This document shows positions 21,623 to 30,611 of a stretch of 64,000 bases of DNA, one piece after another. The notes beneath the pieces are model-generated. The model saw nothing but the letters and a program-made list of their open reading frames with translations, was not told where the DNA came from and searched no databases. A program made the translations under genes and the position numbers. The DNA comes from an uncultured Alphaproteobacteria bacterium (GTDB lineage: Bacteria > Pseudomonadota > Alphaproteobacteria > HIMB59). The stretch covers positions 107,766 to 171,765 of the forward strand of contig CACBDV010000001.1 of assembly GCA_902538085.1 (NCBI GenBank), read 5' to 3'. The number at the start of each line of letters is the position of its first letter. Positions within the stretch are counted from its first letter, which is position 1.

Positions 21623-23187
21623 CAGTAAATTTATTTAAATTATTTTTCTTTTTATTAATTAGCTTCTTACTACTTACCCCTATAGCCTTAGTTATAACAA
21701 ATGGTTTGAGTGCAATTTTTTTAACCAATGAGCTTTACATTAATAGATATTTAATTGGGTCTACTAAACTCATAGTAATGGTAAGTATTTTTACAACAAT
21801 CATCAGTGTGCCATTAGCATGGATAAATACAATGACCGAATTTTGGGGGCGAAAATTTCTACAAATATTTGCAATACTACCTTTAGCAGTTCCAGCCTAT
21901 ATTTCAGCATATACTTATGCCGAAATTTTGGAGCCAGGTGGTTTTATAACTCTCAAATTTTTGTTTTATGATGGTTTCTCAATAAGAAACAGTATCGCGG
22001 CTTCGCTAATAATCTCTTTATCTTTTTTTCCATATGTTTATATCCTAACTAGGATTGCAATCATAAATTTCTCCGCAAGATATATAGAGGCTGCAAAAAC
22101 TCTTGGTAAAAATCCCTATCAATGTTTTTTTAAAATTGGTTTACCCATGGCCCTACCTGGAATAGCTGCAGGACTAGCATTAGTTTTGATGGAAACAGTC
22201 AATGATTTTGGTGTTGCAGATTTTTTTGGTTTACAAACACTTTCAGTAGGAGTTTTTCATTATATAGCGATATTAAATGATCTACCCTTAGCTTTCCTAT
22301 TGGCCTTAATTATTATTTTAGTAATGGTTTTGTTATATTTTTTTGAGCAAAAATTAAGAGGTAAAAGGAAATTCAATAATAATACCTATGAAAATATTCA
22401 GTGGTCAAAATATAAATTAGGAAAGTTCATTGGAATAATTGCATTAATCTTAGGAGTCTTACCTATTTTGTTTGGCTTTATTCTGCCTCTTATTTTTGTA
22501 ATTTATACATTTTTTAATAATTTAAATTTTATTAATTTTAGTAACTATTTTACCTCACTATTTAATTCAATTTTGCTTGGAATTATTGCAGGAATTGGAT
22601 GTGCTATCATCTCAGTATTTATTAGTTTTTACTCAAGATTCACTACTAAAAATCACATTACATATTACAAAAAAATAATAAACATTGGGTATGCAATACC
22701 AGGTGTGGTAATAGCTTTAGGAGTGCTTTTCTTTTTATTTTATTTTGATCGATTAACAACATTATCTTTGTCTACCACTTTATTGGGCTTGTCCTTAGCT
22801 CTGATAATTAGATTAATTGCTCTATCAAATAATTCTTTAGACTCAGGGATGGAAAAAATTGGAAAATCAATTGATGATGCCTCAAGATTAATTGGAAGAA
22901 GATCTTCAACAACATATTTTCGAATAATTTTACCTCAGGTAAAGTTAAGTATAATAGCAGGATTTTTTCTAGTATTTGTCGATACTGTAAAAGAATTACC
23001 TATTACTTTACTACTAAGACCTTTTAATTTTGATACACTTGCTACTAGCCTATACGAATATTCATCAAATGAAATGTTTGAGTATGGAAGTTTGCATGCT
23101 TTAACAATTATTTGTTTTCTTTCTATCGTTATTTATTTGTTCGATAACATGCTAGAAAAAAGAATTTTGTCAAAGACGAAAAAATAA
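21619..23187 (+). CDS. iron(III)-type ABC transporter permease (FbpB-like, fused)
   Basis: A 522-residue permease with two tandem binding-protein-dependent transport domains, as in FbpB/SfuB/AfuB. Both EAA-like loops are visible: EAAKTLGKNPYQCFFKIGLPMALPG, read here in parts near residue 155, and DASRLIGRRSSTTYFRIILP near residue 425. The family usually imports Fe3+, less often thiamine or phosphonates. No binding-protein or ATPase gene is adjacent, so those subunits must lie elsewhere. It ends exactly next to the convergent mntR stop (TAATTA). Confidence 0.85.
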   Translation: MTVNLFKLFFFLLISFLLLTPIALVITNGLSAIFLTNELYINRYLIGSTKLIVMVSIFTTIISVPLAWINTMTEFWGRKFLQIFAILPLAVPAYISAYTYAEILEPGGFITLKFLFYDGFSIRNSIAASLIISLSFFPYVYILTRIAIINFSARYIEAAKTLGKNPYQCFFKIGLPMALPGIAAGLALVLMETVNDFGVADFFGLQTLSVGVFHYIAILNDLPLAFLLALIIILVMVLLYFFEQKLRGKRKFNNNTYENIQWSKYKLGKFIGIIALILGVLPILFGFILPLIFVIYTFFNNLNFINFSNYFTSLFNSILLGIIAGIGCAIISVFISFYSRFTTKNHITYYKKIINIGYAIPGVVIALGVLFFLFYFDRLTTLSLSTTLLGLSLALIIRLIALSNNSLDSGMEKIGKSIDDASRLIGRRSSTTYFRIILPQVKLSIIAGFFLVFVDTVKELPITLLLRPFNFDTLATSLYEYSSNEMFEYGSLHALTIICFLSIVIYLFDNMLEKRILSKTKK

Positions 23188-23595
23188 TTATTTAAATTTT
23201 TTCATTAACTTTAATGTTTCATCACTAACGTGATGCTCAATACCTTCACTGTCATTTTCTGCAGTCTTTCTTGAAACACCTAACTTAATTAAAAAATTAT
23301 AAACAATTTCATGCTTTTGTTTTGATTGTGTGGCTAATTTTTCTCCCTTTTCTGTCAAAAAAATCGAACGGTATGGTTCAGATTTTGCTAAATTAAAACT
23401 TATTAAACGCTTCAAATTTTTATTTACAGTGGCTTGTGACACACCAAAATGTTGAGCTAAATCAGCATTTTTAACATCACCTTTATTTTGTAAAATTTCT
23501 TGAATAGCCTCAACGTAATCCTCTAGTATCTCATTCTTATTTTGGCTTCTGATATTTGAAAATTGATATGGCTCACTAGATCTAGTGTTTTTCAT
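23188..23595 (-). CDS. mntR: MntR-like DtxR-family metalloregulator
   Basis: A 135-residue regulator with an N-terminal winged helix (DVKNADLAQHFGVSQATVNKNLKRL) and a metal-binding/dimerisation helix region with HEIVYNFLIKLGV and GIEHHVSDET, typical of MntR. It lacks the C-terminal SH3-like domain of DtxR. The residue before LAQHF.. and the Glu/His set suit Mn(II) sensing. It is divergent from a predicted metal transporter whose promoter carries a matching palindrome, so it probably controls that gene. Confidence 0.88.
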   Translation of the reverse strand: MKNTRSSEPYQFSNIRSQNKNEILEDYVEAIQEILQNKGDVKNADLAQHFGVSQATVNKNLKRLISFNLAKSEPYRSIFLTEKGEKLATQSKQKHEIVYNFLIKLGVSRKTAENDSEGIEHHVSDETLKLMKKFK

Positions 23596-23640
23596 AGCTG
23601 CTTCAATCTATTTTGTTAACAATTAAATGTAAAGAATTGT

Positions 23641-23685
23641 TTGACTAATATTTAGTTATATCTATATTGTTTAGCCTAGGCTAAA
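23641..23685 (+). promoter_or_regulatory. promoter with MntR-type operator
   Basis: A -35 like TTGACT (23641-23646) and a -10 like TATATT (23663-23668) are 16 bases apart. The perfect 16-base palindrome TTTAGCCTAGGCTAAA (23670-23685) follows the -10 and would cover the transcription start, ending three bases before the ATG at 23689. Its form resembles DtxR/MntR-family boxes. Regulation by the adjacent mntR is inferred. Confidence 0.75.
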
Positions 23686-23688
23686 AAT

Positions 23689-24816
23689 ATGACTGAATTA
23701 GTATTAGAATTAAGTAGAAAATTTCAATATTTAAGATTTTCAAAAATTTTCCTTTTTATATGTATTCTCCTTCTTTTATTTTCTGAGCAGACTAGAAGTA
23801 TTTTAATTTCATCATCGAGCGACGCCTACATAGCTGTATCTAGCTTTGTTGGAGTGACACTTCTTCTATTCGTTATTCTTGAAAAGAGAAATTTTAATTT
23901 ACAAAAATTAATTTTACAAAATAAGAAATTTGAAATTCCCATTTGCTCTATGTTAGGAGTTATACCTGGCTGTGGTGGAGCAATAATGGTTATGAGCTTA
24001 TTCACCAGAAAAGTAGTTTCTTTTGGAGGTGTGCTCGCAGCGCTTATTAGTACTATGGGCGATGCAGCTTTTCTTCTCATTGCAACAAAACCCCAGGCTG
24101 CTTTAATCATACTACCAGTAACTTTTATAGTTGGCATAATATCTGGATATGTTGCTCAACCTTTTACAAAAAATTTTTTACAAAATAAAATTAATAAGAA
24201 TTTAAATACAACCCATTTACCTAAAAATAAAATATCAAATAAGTTTTATTATATTTGGTTTTTATTTTTAGCTCCTGGATTTATTTTGGGAATGTTAAAT
24301 GCTTTTAATATTGATCTAAACTTTAATTTTATTGGAATTAATGTGGTTGAAGTAATGGCATTTATTTTAGCGATATACTGTGTCTTGTTGTGGGTTTTAA
24401 ATCCATTAACAGATATTCAAATGGCTTCAATACACGAAAACTCCTATAGAAAAGTTGTAGATACTACTTGCTTTGTTACTGTTTGGGTCATTATTTCATT
24501 TGTTGTCTACGAATTAATAGATCTATCAACTAATGGTTTAATATTTGAGTCATTAATACTATTTGGTCCATTTATTCCTCTTATGGCTATACTAATTGGT
24601 TTTATTCCTGGCTGTGGTCCACAAATTATGATCACATCCATGTATGTGAGTGGTCAAATTCCTATGTCCGCACAAATAGGAAACTCTATATCTAACGACG
24701 GTGATGCACTTTTTCCTGCGATAGCTATATCTGCAAAAGCAGCAATAGTTGCTACACTCTACAGTGCGATCCCAGCTATTATAATTGCTTATCTCTGGTA
24801 TTACCTTATAGGTTAA
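23689..24816 (+). CDS. putative manganese/heavy-metal transporter (ArsP_2-like, 10 TM)
   Basis: A 375-residue membrane protein with about ten hydrophobic segments. Two related halves each carry a conserved block: GVIPGCGGAIMVMSLFTRK near residue 86 and GFIPGCGPQIMITSMYVSG near residue 305, suggesting an internal duplication. This pattern matches the putative manganese transporter / ArsP_2 family. Divergent mntR and the operator at its start support a manganese role. An operator overlapping the transcription start suggests repression by Mn and hence uptake, but transport direction is not proven. Confidence 0.8.
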   Translation: MTELVLELSRKFQYLRFSKIFLFICILLLLFSEQTRSILISSSSDAYIAVSSFVGVTLLLFVILEKRNFNLQKLILQNKKFEIPICSMLGVIPGCGGAIMVMSLFTRKVVSFGGVLAALISTMGDAAFLLIATKPQAALIILPVTFIVGIISGYVAQPFTKNFLQNKINKNLNTTHLPKNKISNKFYYIWFLFLAPGFILGMLNAFNIDLNFNFIGINVVEVMAFILAIYCVLLWVLNPLTDIQMASIHENSYRKVVDTTCFVTVWVIISFVVYELIDLSTNGLIFESLILFGPFIPLMAILIGFIPGCGPQIMITSMYVSGQIPMSAQIGNSISNDGDALFPAIAISAKAAIVATLYSAIPAIIIAYLWYYLIG

Positions 24817-24839
24817 ATACTTAATATTAATTAATCGAT

Positions 24840-25409
24840 ATGATTTGGAAGAATTTACATATATATGTTGAAAAAAAATCTAAATCAAAATATTCACAAT
24901 ATTTTTTATCTTTAGTTGCTTTTATAGAAAGTATTTTTTTTCCAGTTCCTCCAGATTTAATTTTAATACCAATTGTTTATTTTAACCCAAAAAAGTTTTT
25001 AGCAACTGCACTGAATTGTACAATATTTTCAGTCATTGGAGGTGCTTTTGGATATTTCATAGGTTATTTCATTTTTGATATTGTCCAAACTTATTTTGAT
25101 ATAAGCAAGCAGGGTGAATTTATGAATTTCTATAATGATTGGGGTATTTTTGCAGTTTTTTTGGGTGGTTTTACACCTATACCTTACAAAGTTATAGCTT
25201 TAACAAGTGGATATGCTCAATTTAATTTTATCTATTTTATACTCCTTTCATTGTTATCTAGGGGGTTGAGGTTTTTTATTATTGCTTTTATCATTAAACA
25301 ATTTGGGAAATTAGGTATGGAAATTTTACAAAAAAATAAACTATTAATTTTTATAATCATACCTCTTGGGATAGTCCTTTTTATTTATTTATTTTTTTAT
25401 CATGATTAA
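24840..25409 (+). CDS. DedA/YqaA-type membrane protein (VTT domain)
   Basis: A 189-residue integral membrane protein of the DedA/SNARE-associated (VTT) superfamily. ESIFFPVPPDLILIP and GGFTPIPYKVIALTSGYAQ match the YqaA-like branch's re-entrant loop motifs. Relatives act in lipid scrambling or membrane homeostasis; the substrate here is unknown. It overlaps dsbB by 8 bases. Confidence 0.85.
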   Translation: MIWKNLHIYVEKKSKSKYSQYFLSLVAFIESIFFPVPPDLILIPIVYFNPKKFLATALNCTIFSVIGGAFGYFIGYFIFDIVQTYFDISKQGEFMNFYNDWGIFAVFLGGFTPIPYKVIALTSGYAQFNFIYFILLSLLSRGLRFFIIAFIIKQFGKLGMEILQKNKLLIFIIIPLGIVLFIYLFFYHD

Positions 25410-25872
25410 ACAAACTAATATTTTATTTCTTGTTTTCTTGTTTTCGCTGGTAGCTATGTCTTTTGCTTTAATATTACAATATGCATATGGTCATAGCCCA
25501 TGTAAATTGTGTGTATATCAACGAGTTCCATATTATTCAATTTTGATATTGGGTGTATTTTATTTTTTAATGAAAAGATATTTCAATTTAATTTATATAT
25601 TACTAACTATCTTGCTTCTTGTTGAATTAGGAATTTCCGGTTATCATTCTCTTACAACATTTGGAATGATTGAGTACACCGGATGTGAAGCTGCCACGCT
25701 TCCAAATGATATTACAAAATTAAAAGAAGAATTAATGTCTAATACATTAATTACCACATGCTCAGATGCAAACTTACCTTACTTTGGTATTCCATTATCA
25801 GTTTATAACTTCTTGTTTTCAATGACTTTTCTGATATTAATTATTTTTAATGCCTACAAAAAAGAAAAATAA
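25402..25872 (+). CDS. dsbB: disulfide bond formation protein DsbB
   Basis: Inner-membrane quinone reductase that reoxidises DsbA. Four hydrophobic segments are visible. The first redox pair is Cys34/Cys37 in SPCKLCVYQR and the second is in the periplasmic loop at YTGCEAA and LITTCSDAN. The 156-residue length is normal. No dsbA lies in the window. It overlaps coq7 by 23 bases, which pairs a quinone-using enzyme with a quinone-synthesis enzyme. Confidence 0.93.
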   Translation: MIKQTNILFLVFLFSLVAMSFALILQYAYGHSPCKLCVYQRVPYYSILILGVFYFLMKRYFNLIYILLTILLLVELGISGYHSLTTFGMIEYTGCEAATLPNDITKLKEELMSNTLITTCSDANLPYFGIPLSVYNFLFSMTFLILIIFNAYKKEK

Positions 25873-26407
25873 ATCACTGAGCGGTGAAGATAAAAAATTA
25901 ATTGAAGAAATTATCAGAGTTGATCATGCAGGTGAGCATGGAGCAACGCAAATATATCGAGGACAATTAGCTATTTTTAAAGAAAACACAGAATTTGGTA
26001 AAGAAATTAAGGAGATGGCTGACCAAGAGGAAATTCATAAATCAACTTTTGATGAATACATAGTAAAAGAGAACGTAAAACCAACCGCTTTATTTCCATT
26101 TTGGAATTTAGCAGGTTATGCCCTTGGATTAGGCACTGCATTACTGGGGAAAAAAGCTGCAATGGCATGCACCGTTGCTGTTGAGGAGGTTATTGGTCAA
26201 CACTATGAGGAACAAGCCAAGGAACTATCAAAAAGAAAATTAAAACCAGAATTATTGAAGACTGTAAAAAAGTTTAGAGAAGATGAGCTAGAACATCATG
26301 ATACAGGCGTCGAACACCAGGCAGAAATGACAACTGGGTATGTTCTTTTGTCTAAAACAATAAAACAGCTATGCTATACTGCAATAAAAATAACTAAAAA
26401 ATATTAA
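25850..26407 (+). CDS. coq7: demethoxyubiquinone hydroxylase (COQ7 family)
   Basis: Di-iron carboxylate monooxygenase that hydroxylates the 6-position of demethoxyubiquinone, typical of alphaproteobacteria. The iron-ligand blocks are visible: RVDHAGEHGA, DQEEIHKSTFDEY, VEEVIGQHYEEQ and EDELEHHDTGVE, with the ExxH pairs. The 185-residue length fits the bacterial form. The stop shares a TTAA tetramer with the stop of the convergent HNH gene. Confidence 0.95.
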   Translation: MPTKKKNKSLSGEDKKLIEEIIRVDHAGEHGATQIYRGQLAIFKENTEFGKEIKEMADQEEIHKSTFDEYIVKENVKPTALFPFWNLAGYALGLGTALLGKKAAMACTVAVEEVIGQHYEEQAKELSKRKLKPELLKTVKKFREDELEHHDTGVEHQAEMTTGYVLLSKTIKQLCYTAIKITKKY

Positions 26408-26964
26408 TCCTTCTCTAAGACACTATCCCAATATAAATAATCTCTCCAACTTGAATGAAGATAATCAGAAGGGAAATTTTTACTTTTTAATCTTAAAGAA
26501 TATTGAGAGGGTTCTTTAGGTTTTCTAAGCAATTTAAAACCAACTTGACTTAAATCCCTACTTCCTTTGGTCCAATTACATTTTGAACATGCAGTCACAA
26601 CATTCTCCCAATTTGTCAGTCCACCTTTTGAACGAGGTATCAAATGATCGAAAGTTAATTCTTTTGTTGAAAATTTATCATTGCAATATTGACATGTGAA
26701 ATCATCTCTCAAAAAAACATTAAATCTTGTAAATGCAGGTTTATGACTATGTGGTATGTAATCTTTGAGTGCGATAATACTAGGGAGTTTTATTTCAAAA
26801 GATGGAGATGAAACCTTTTGATCATATTCTTCAACTATATTAACTCTATCAAGAAAAACTGCTTTTACCGTATCTTTCCAACTCCATATGGATAAGGGGA
26901 AATAGCTAAGAGGCCGGTAGTCTGCATTTAATACTAAAGATGGACAATGATTCGAGTTAATCAT
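26404..26964 (-). CDS. HNH endonuclease family protein
   Basis: A 186-residue protein with an HNH nuclease domain: CQYCNDKFSTKELTFDHLIPRSKGG, shown here in its key parts (CxxC, DHLIP), then NVVTACSKCNWTKGS with the second CxxC. The N-terminal LVLNADYRPLSYFPLSIWSW block is typical of a widespread chromosomal HNH family found in many alphaproteobacteria and cyanobacteria. Function is unknown. It is a single gene, convergent with coq7. Confidence 0.9.
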   Translation of the reverse strand: MINSNHCPSLVLNADYRPLSYFPLSIWSWKDTVKAVFLDRVNIVEEYDQKVSSPSFEIKLPSIIALKDYIPHSHKPAFTRFNVFLRDDFTCQYCNDKFSTKELTFDHLIPRSKGGLTNWENVVTACSKCNWTKGSRDLSQVGFKLLRKPKEPSQYSLRLKSKNFPSDYLHSSWRDYLYWDSVLEKD

Positions 26965-27009
26965 GGTTAAATATTAACATATCCAAAAAAGAGTATGATT
27001 AATAGTTTA

Positions 27010-27612
27010 TTAATTCCAGTGTTCATACAGCTTGTTAATCTCATCTAAAGCAATTGGGCTAATTGAATGTGCACAGTTATCATCTATAACCAGTTTACTA
27101 GAAAATTTTTTTGTTTCCAAAAACGAATTTGTCTCAACTGCCCTATTAAATGGTACGACATCATCCATTTTTCCATGAAAAATTAAAAAACTAGATTTGA
27201 TTTCAGATATTTTTAAATCATTTAAAATTTCTTTTGGTAATGATCCTGATAATGAAATGATACTGTGAAAATTTAAATTTTTTTGTAGAGCATAATATGT
27301 CGCCAACATAGAGCCCTGAGAGAAACCAATGATAGAAATCTGAGTTTCATCAACTGAGTGTTCATGAATTATTTTTTCAATTATTTTTTCAAGATGAAAG
27401 AAGGCTGTTTTTAGGCCTTCTTTTAATTCTTCAATTGATCTTTCTTTTAATGGAAACCACTGATACCCAAAATAATTGAACTCACAGGGCTCCGGGGCAT
27501 TAGGAGATATAAACTCAGTTTCTTCTTTTTCCAAAGATATATAATCTTTTAAGGAAATTAGGTCATTTCCATTAGACCCATAACCATGCAAAAATAATAC
27601 AATTTTCTTCAT
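27010..27612 (-). CDS. phospholipase/carboxylesterase-like alpha/beta hydrolase
   Basis: Small alpha/beta hydrolase of the phospholipase/carboxylesterase (abhydrolase_2) family. The oxyanion region is FLHGYGSNGNDL, the nucleophile elbow is GFSQGSM, and catalytic Asp and His are in GKMDDVVPF and DNCAHSIS. It has 200 residues from ATG 27612; a TTG one codon upstream is possible. The substrate is unknown. Confidence 0.9.
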   Translation of the reverse strand: MKKIVLFLHGYGSNGNDLISLKDYISLEKEETEFISPNAPEPCEFNYFGYQWFPLKERSIEELKEGLKTAFFHLEKIIEKIIHEHSVDETQISIIGFSQGSMLATYYALQKNLNFHSIISLSGSLPKEILNDLKISEIKSSFLIFHGKMDDVVPFNRAVETNSFLETKKFSSKLVIDDNCAHSISPIALDEINKLYEHWN

Positions 27613-27669
27613 CAATTCTTCTTAAATTTAATAATTAGACATTTATAGATAATTTGATAACTATTTACC

Positions 27670-27870
27670 ATGTTTTCATCTACTGTATTGCCTTTTGTTT
27701 TAGTTGTATCCATGATTTTAGCTCTTCTCATGGTTGTAATTGGTGTAATAGCTATGGCTAAAAATGGAAGTTTTAATAAAAAACACAGTAACAAACTTAT
27801 GCGAATGAGAGTATTGTTTCAAGGTATTGCTGTTTTAGTATTCGCTGCGATAATATATTTATCAAGATAA
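27670..27870 (+). CDS. HIG1-domain twin transmembrane protein
   Basis: A 66-residue protein with two transmembrane helices linked by a basic loop (NGSFNKKHSNKLMRMRVLFQG). RMRVLFQGIAVLVF is the hypoxia-induced (HIG1) signature found in small alphaproteobacterial proteins related to mitochondrial Rcf1/HIGD, which associate with cytochrome oxidase. A link to the aa3 oxidase encoded at the window start is inferred from the family. It is followed by argH after 16 bases. Confidence 0.88.
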   Translation: MFSSTVLPFVLVVSMILALLMVVIGVIAMAKNGSFNKKHSNKLMRMRVLFQGIAVLVFAAIIYLSR

Positions 27871-27886
27871 TTTTATTACTAAAATC

Positions 27887-29278
27887 ATGAATAAGAAAAG
27901 TAAAATACTATCAACCACAATTAATAAAAGCACTTCCAGTTTAATGGATGATTTTAATAGCTCAATTGATATTGATAAAAGATTAATTGAAGAGGATATT
28001 GCTGTTACAAGTGCACATGTAAAAGCTTTAGTAAAACTAAAAGTTATTTCAAAAAAAGAAGCTCTTACTATTCAAAAAGGATTAAATTCAATATTGAATG
28101 ATCATAAAAAAGGTAGACTAAAATTTTCAAAAAAAAATGAGGATATTCACATGAATGTAGAGTCTTTCCTCAATAAAAAAATAGGTAATGTAGCTAATAA
28201 GATACATACTGGAAGGTCTCGTAATGATCAGGTAGCAACTGATACTAGATTATGGACAATTAAAGCCTCCAAAAATTTACAAGAAGAAATCAAGAATTTA
28301 ATGAAGTCTATTTTAAATCAAGCTCGTGGAAATGAAAAAACTATTATTCCTGGATTTACTCATTTGCAAGTGGCACAACCTGTATCTTTGGCTCATCACT
28401 TAATTGCATATTTAGAGATGTTTAAAAGAGACTTAAATTATTTTGATTTTTGTATAAATAACAGCGATGAAAATGTATTAGGCAGTGCTGCTTTAGCAGG
28501 TAGTAATTATAACTTAGATATAGGTTTACTAAATAAAAGTTTACATTTTTCAAAATCTAAAAATAATTCTATGGATGGTGTAAGTGATCGTGATTTTTGC
28601 ATATATTTTCTACATGCTAGTTCTTTAACTGCGACGCATTTAAGTAAATTATCATCTGAGCTAATTTTATGGTCAAGTAATTTCATGAAGTTATTTAATA
28701 TAAGTAGTGAATATTCTACAGGTAGTTCCATAATGCCTCAAAAAAGAAATCCCGACTCATTAGAACTTGTAAGATCAAAAACGAATAGCATTAGAATTAA
28801 GTCAATAGAACTCTCAAATATCGTTTCAAACCTTCCTTTAACTTATTTTAAAGATTTTCAGGAGGATAAAAGGATAATATTTGATTGTTATGATGAGTTA
28901 ATAAGCTGTATTAAAATTATGGAAGAAGTTATAAAAAAATCTAATTTTGAAAAATCTATTGGAAGAGATTTATGTAATAATTATTTCGCTACAGCTACAG
29001 ATTTAGCAGACTATCTAGTTATAGAAAAGAAAATACCTTTCAGAGACTCTTATAAAATTATTGCTGATATAGTAAATTATGCGCAGAAAAATAATAAAAA
29101 TCTCTCACAAATAAAAATTGATGAATACCAAAAATTTCAAAAATCAATTGATAAAAATATTTATAAATATGTTGATATAAATAAAAGTCTATCAAGAAAA
29201 AAAACACCCATGAGCTCTAATCCAAAAGAGGTTTCTAAAGTGATTAAAAAATATATTAAATTTCTTAGAATAAGATGA
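27887..29278 (+). CDS. argH: argininosuccinate lyase
   Basis: Last step of arginine synthesis: argininosuccinate to arginine and fumarate. The superfamily signature is STGSSIMPQKRNPDSLEL near residue 280. HTGRSRNDQVATDTRL and GFTHLQVAQPVSLAHHL are the other two conserved regions. The 463-residue length is standard. The stop overlaps the start of the next small gene (ATGA). Confidence 0.97.
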   Translation: MNKKSKILSTTINKSTSSLMDDFNSSIDIDKRLIEEDIAVTSAHVKALVKLKVISKKEALTIQKGLNSILNDHKKGRLKFSKKNEDIHMNVESFLNKKIGNVANKIHTGRSRNDQVATDTRLWTIKASKNLQEEIKNLMKSILNQARGNEKTIIPGFTHLQVAQPVSLAHHLIAYLEMFKRDLNYFDFCINNSDENVLGSAALAGSNYNLDIGLLNKSLHFSKSKNNSMDGVSDRDFCIYFLHASSLTATHLSKLSSELILWSSNFMKLFNISSEYSTGSSIMPQKRNPDSLELVRSKTNSIRIKSIELSNIVSNLPLTYFKDFQEDKRIIFDCYDELISCIKIMEEVIKKSNFEKSIGRDLCNNYFATATDLADYLVIEKKIPFRDSYKIIADIVNYAQKNNKNLSQIKIDEYQKFQKSIDKNIYKYVDINKSLSRKKTPMSSNPKEVSKVIKKYIKFLRIR

Positions 29279-29424
29279 TCAAGTTTTTATTAATAATATT
29301 ATTGCCCATATTTATAATTGGCTGTGGAAACCAAAAACCTAATAAATTACCAGAGGGTGTTGTAGATAAATCTCAATATCCATTTCCTCCTAATGATGAC
29401 TATGATTACCCTGAGAGCGAATAA
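29275..29424 (+). CDS. lptM: LptM-like small lipoprotein
   Basis: A 49-residue lipoprotein gene between argH and lysA. The signal peptide MIKFLLIILLPIFIIGC ends with the lipidated Cys at residue 17, followed by GNQKPNKLPEG, resembling the CGxKGPLYLP motif of LptM/YifL, then an acidic DDYDYPESE tail. LptM helps LptD mature in the outer membrane. The argH-lptM-lysA order is common in proteobacteria. Its ATG overlaps the argH stop and its TAA overlaps the lysA ATG. Confidence 0.85.
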   Translation: MIKFLLIILLPIFIIGCGNQKPNKLPEGVVDKSQYPFPPNDDYDYPESE

Positions 29425-30611
29425 TGCTGGATAAAATATTAAAAGAGTTTTCTAGTCCTTTTTATCTTTATGATGAGGATAAAATTAAAAATAAGATAAA
29501 TTTTCTAAATAATTTAGAATTAGACTTTCCTAGAAAATTTAATTTTGCCGTCAAAGCTAATCCTAACCTTGCAATTTTAAACCTTATTCATCGTTGTGGT
29601 TTTGGTGCTGAAGTTGTCTCTGCTGGTGAACTATTTAAATCATTGAAAGCCGGATTTGAACCTGAGGATATTATATTTGATGGGCCAGGAAAAACTGATT
29701 TTGATTTAAAGTACGCTATCACGCAGAAGATTCACTCTATAAATGTTGAAAATATTGAGGAAGTTGAATTCATTAATGATTACTCTTTAAGTAAGGGGCT
29801 AAAAACAAATATTGGTATCAGAATAAACCCCGATATTGATGGGTCGACCATGGATAAGATTACTACTGGTTTATCAGGAGGTAAATTTGGTATTTCAATT
29901 GATCAAATTGACTTCGATACAATCTCTAATTTAGAGGGGGTGAACTTAAAAACACTTTCTGTTCATATAGGAAGTCAAATAACTGATTATCAGAAGTTAC
30001 TTGGTTCATATGAAAATCTAATCAAAATTGCAGATGAGCAAAATCTTAAAAATAATATAAATATTGATACTTTAGATTTTGGTGGAGGATTTGCTGTTCT
30101 TGATCACTCAGATAAAGAAATCAATTTTGATAGTTGGAAAAATAATTGTAACAAAATACTTAGTGGAAAAAATTATAATATTATTTTTGAACCTGGAAGA
30201 TTTATAGTAGCTGATAGCTGTGAACTTATCAGTAAAGTTTTATATATAAAAAATAGTGGCAATAAGAAAATTGCTATTATTGACTGTTCATTTTCTGAAT
30301 ACATTCGTCCAGCTTTGTATGACATAAAGCCTCCAATAAAAGTTTCAAACAATTCAAAAGATGTTGAAATTTATGATATCGCAGGTGGAATTTGTGAGTC
30401 TACTGATTATTTTGTAAAAGATATTGAACTACCTAAGATAAAAGTTGGAGATAATTTAATATTTATGAATGTTGGTGCTTATGGATCCTCTATGTCCTCA
30501 ACTTATAATAGTCGACCTCGACCTCTAGAGGTATTATTCAACAAAGATGAGTATCGTGTAATCCGATCTCGTGATACCTTAGAAGATCTATGTAAAAATG
30601 AGATCATGTAA
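29424..30611 (+). CDS. lysA: diaminopimelate decarboxylase
   Basis: PLP enzyme converting meso-diaminopimelate to lysine. The PLP lysine is in FAVKANPNLAIL near residue 43, and the glycine-rich phosphate loop is DFGGGFAV. EPGRFIVADS and the inter-subunit GGICESTDYF loop follow. The 395-residue length is slightly short but complete. It is coupled to lptM (TAATG) and to the next gene (TAATG). Confidence 0.96.
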   Translation: MLDKILKEFSSPFYLYDEDKIKNKINFLNNLELDFPRKFNFAVKANPNLAILNLIHRCGFGAEVVSAGELFKSLKAGFEPEDIIFDGPGKTDFDLKYAITQKIHSINVENIEEVEFINDYSLSKGLKTNIGIRINPDIDGSTMDKITTGLSGGKFGISIDQIDFDTISNLEGVNLKTLSVHIGSQITDYQKLLGSYENLIKIADEQNLKNNINIDTLDFGGGFAVLDHSDKEINFDSWKNNCNKILSGKNYNIIFEPGRFIVADSCELISKVLYIKNSGNKKIAIIDCSFSEYIRPALYDIKPPIKVSNNSKDVEIYDIAGGICESTDYFVKDIELPKIKVGDNLIFMNVGAYGSSMSSTYNSRPRPLEVLFNKDEYRVIRSRDTLEDLCKNEIM

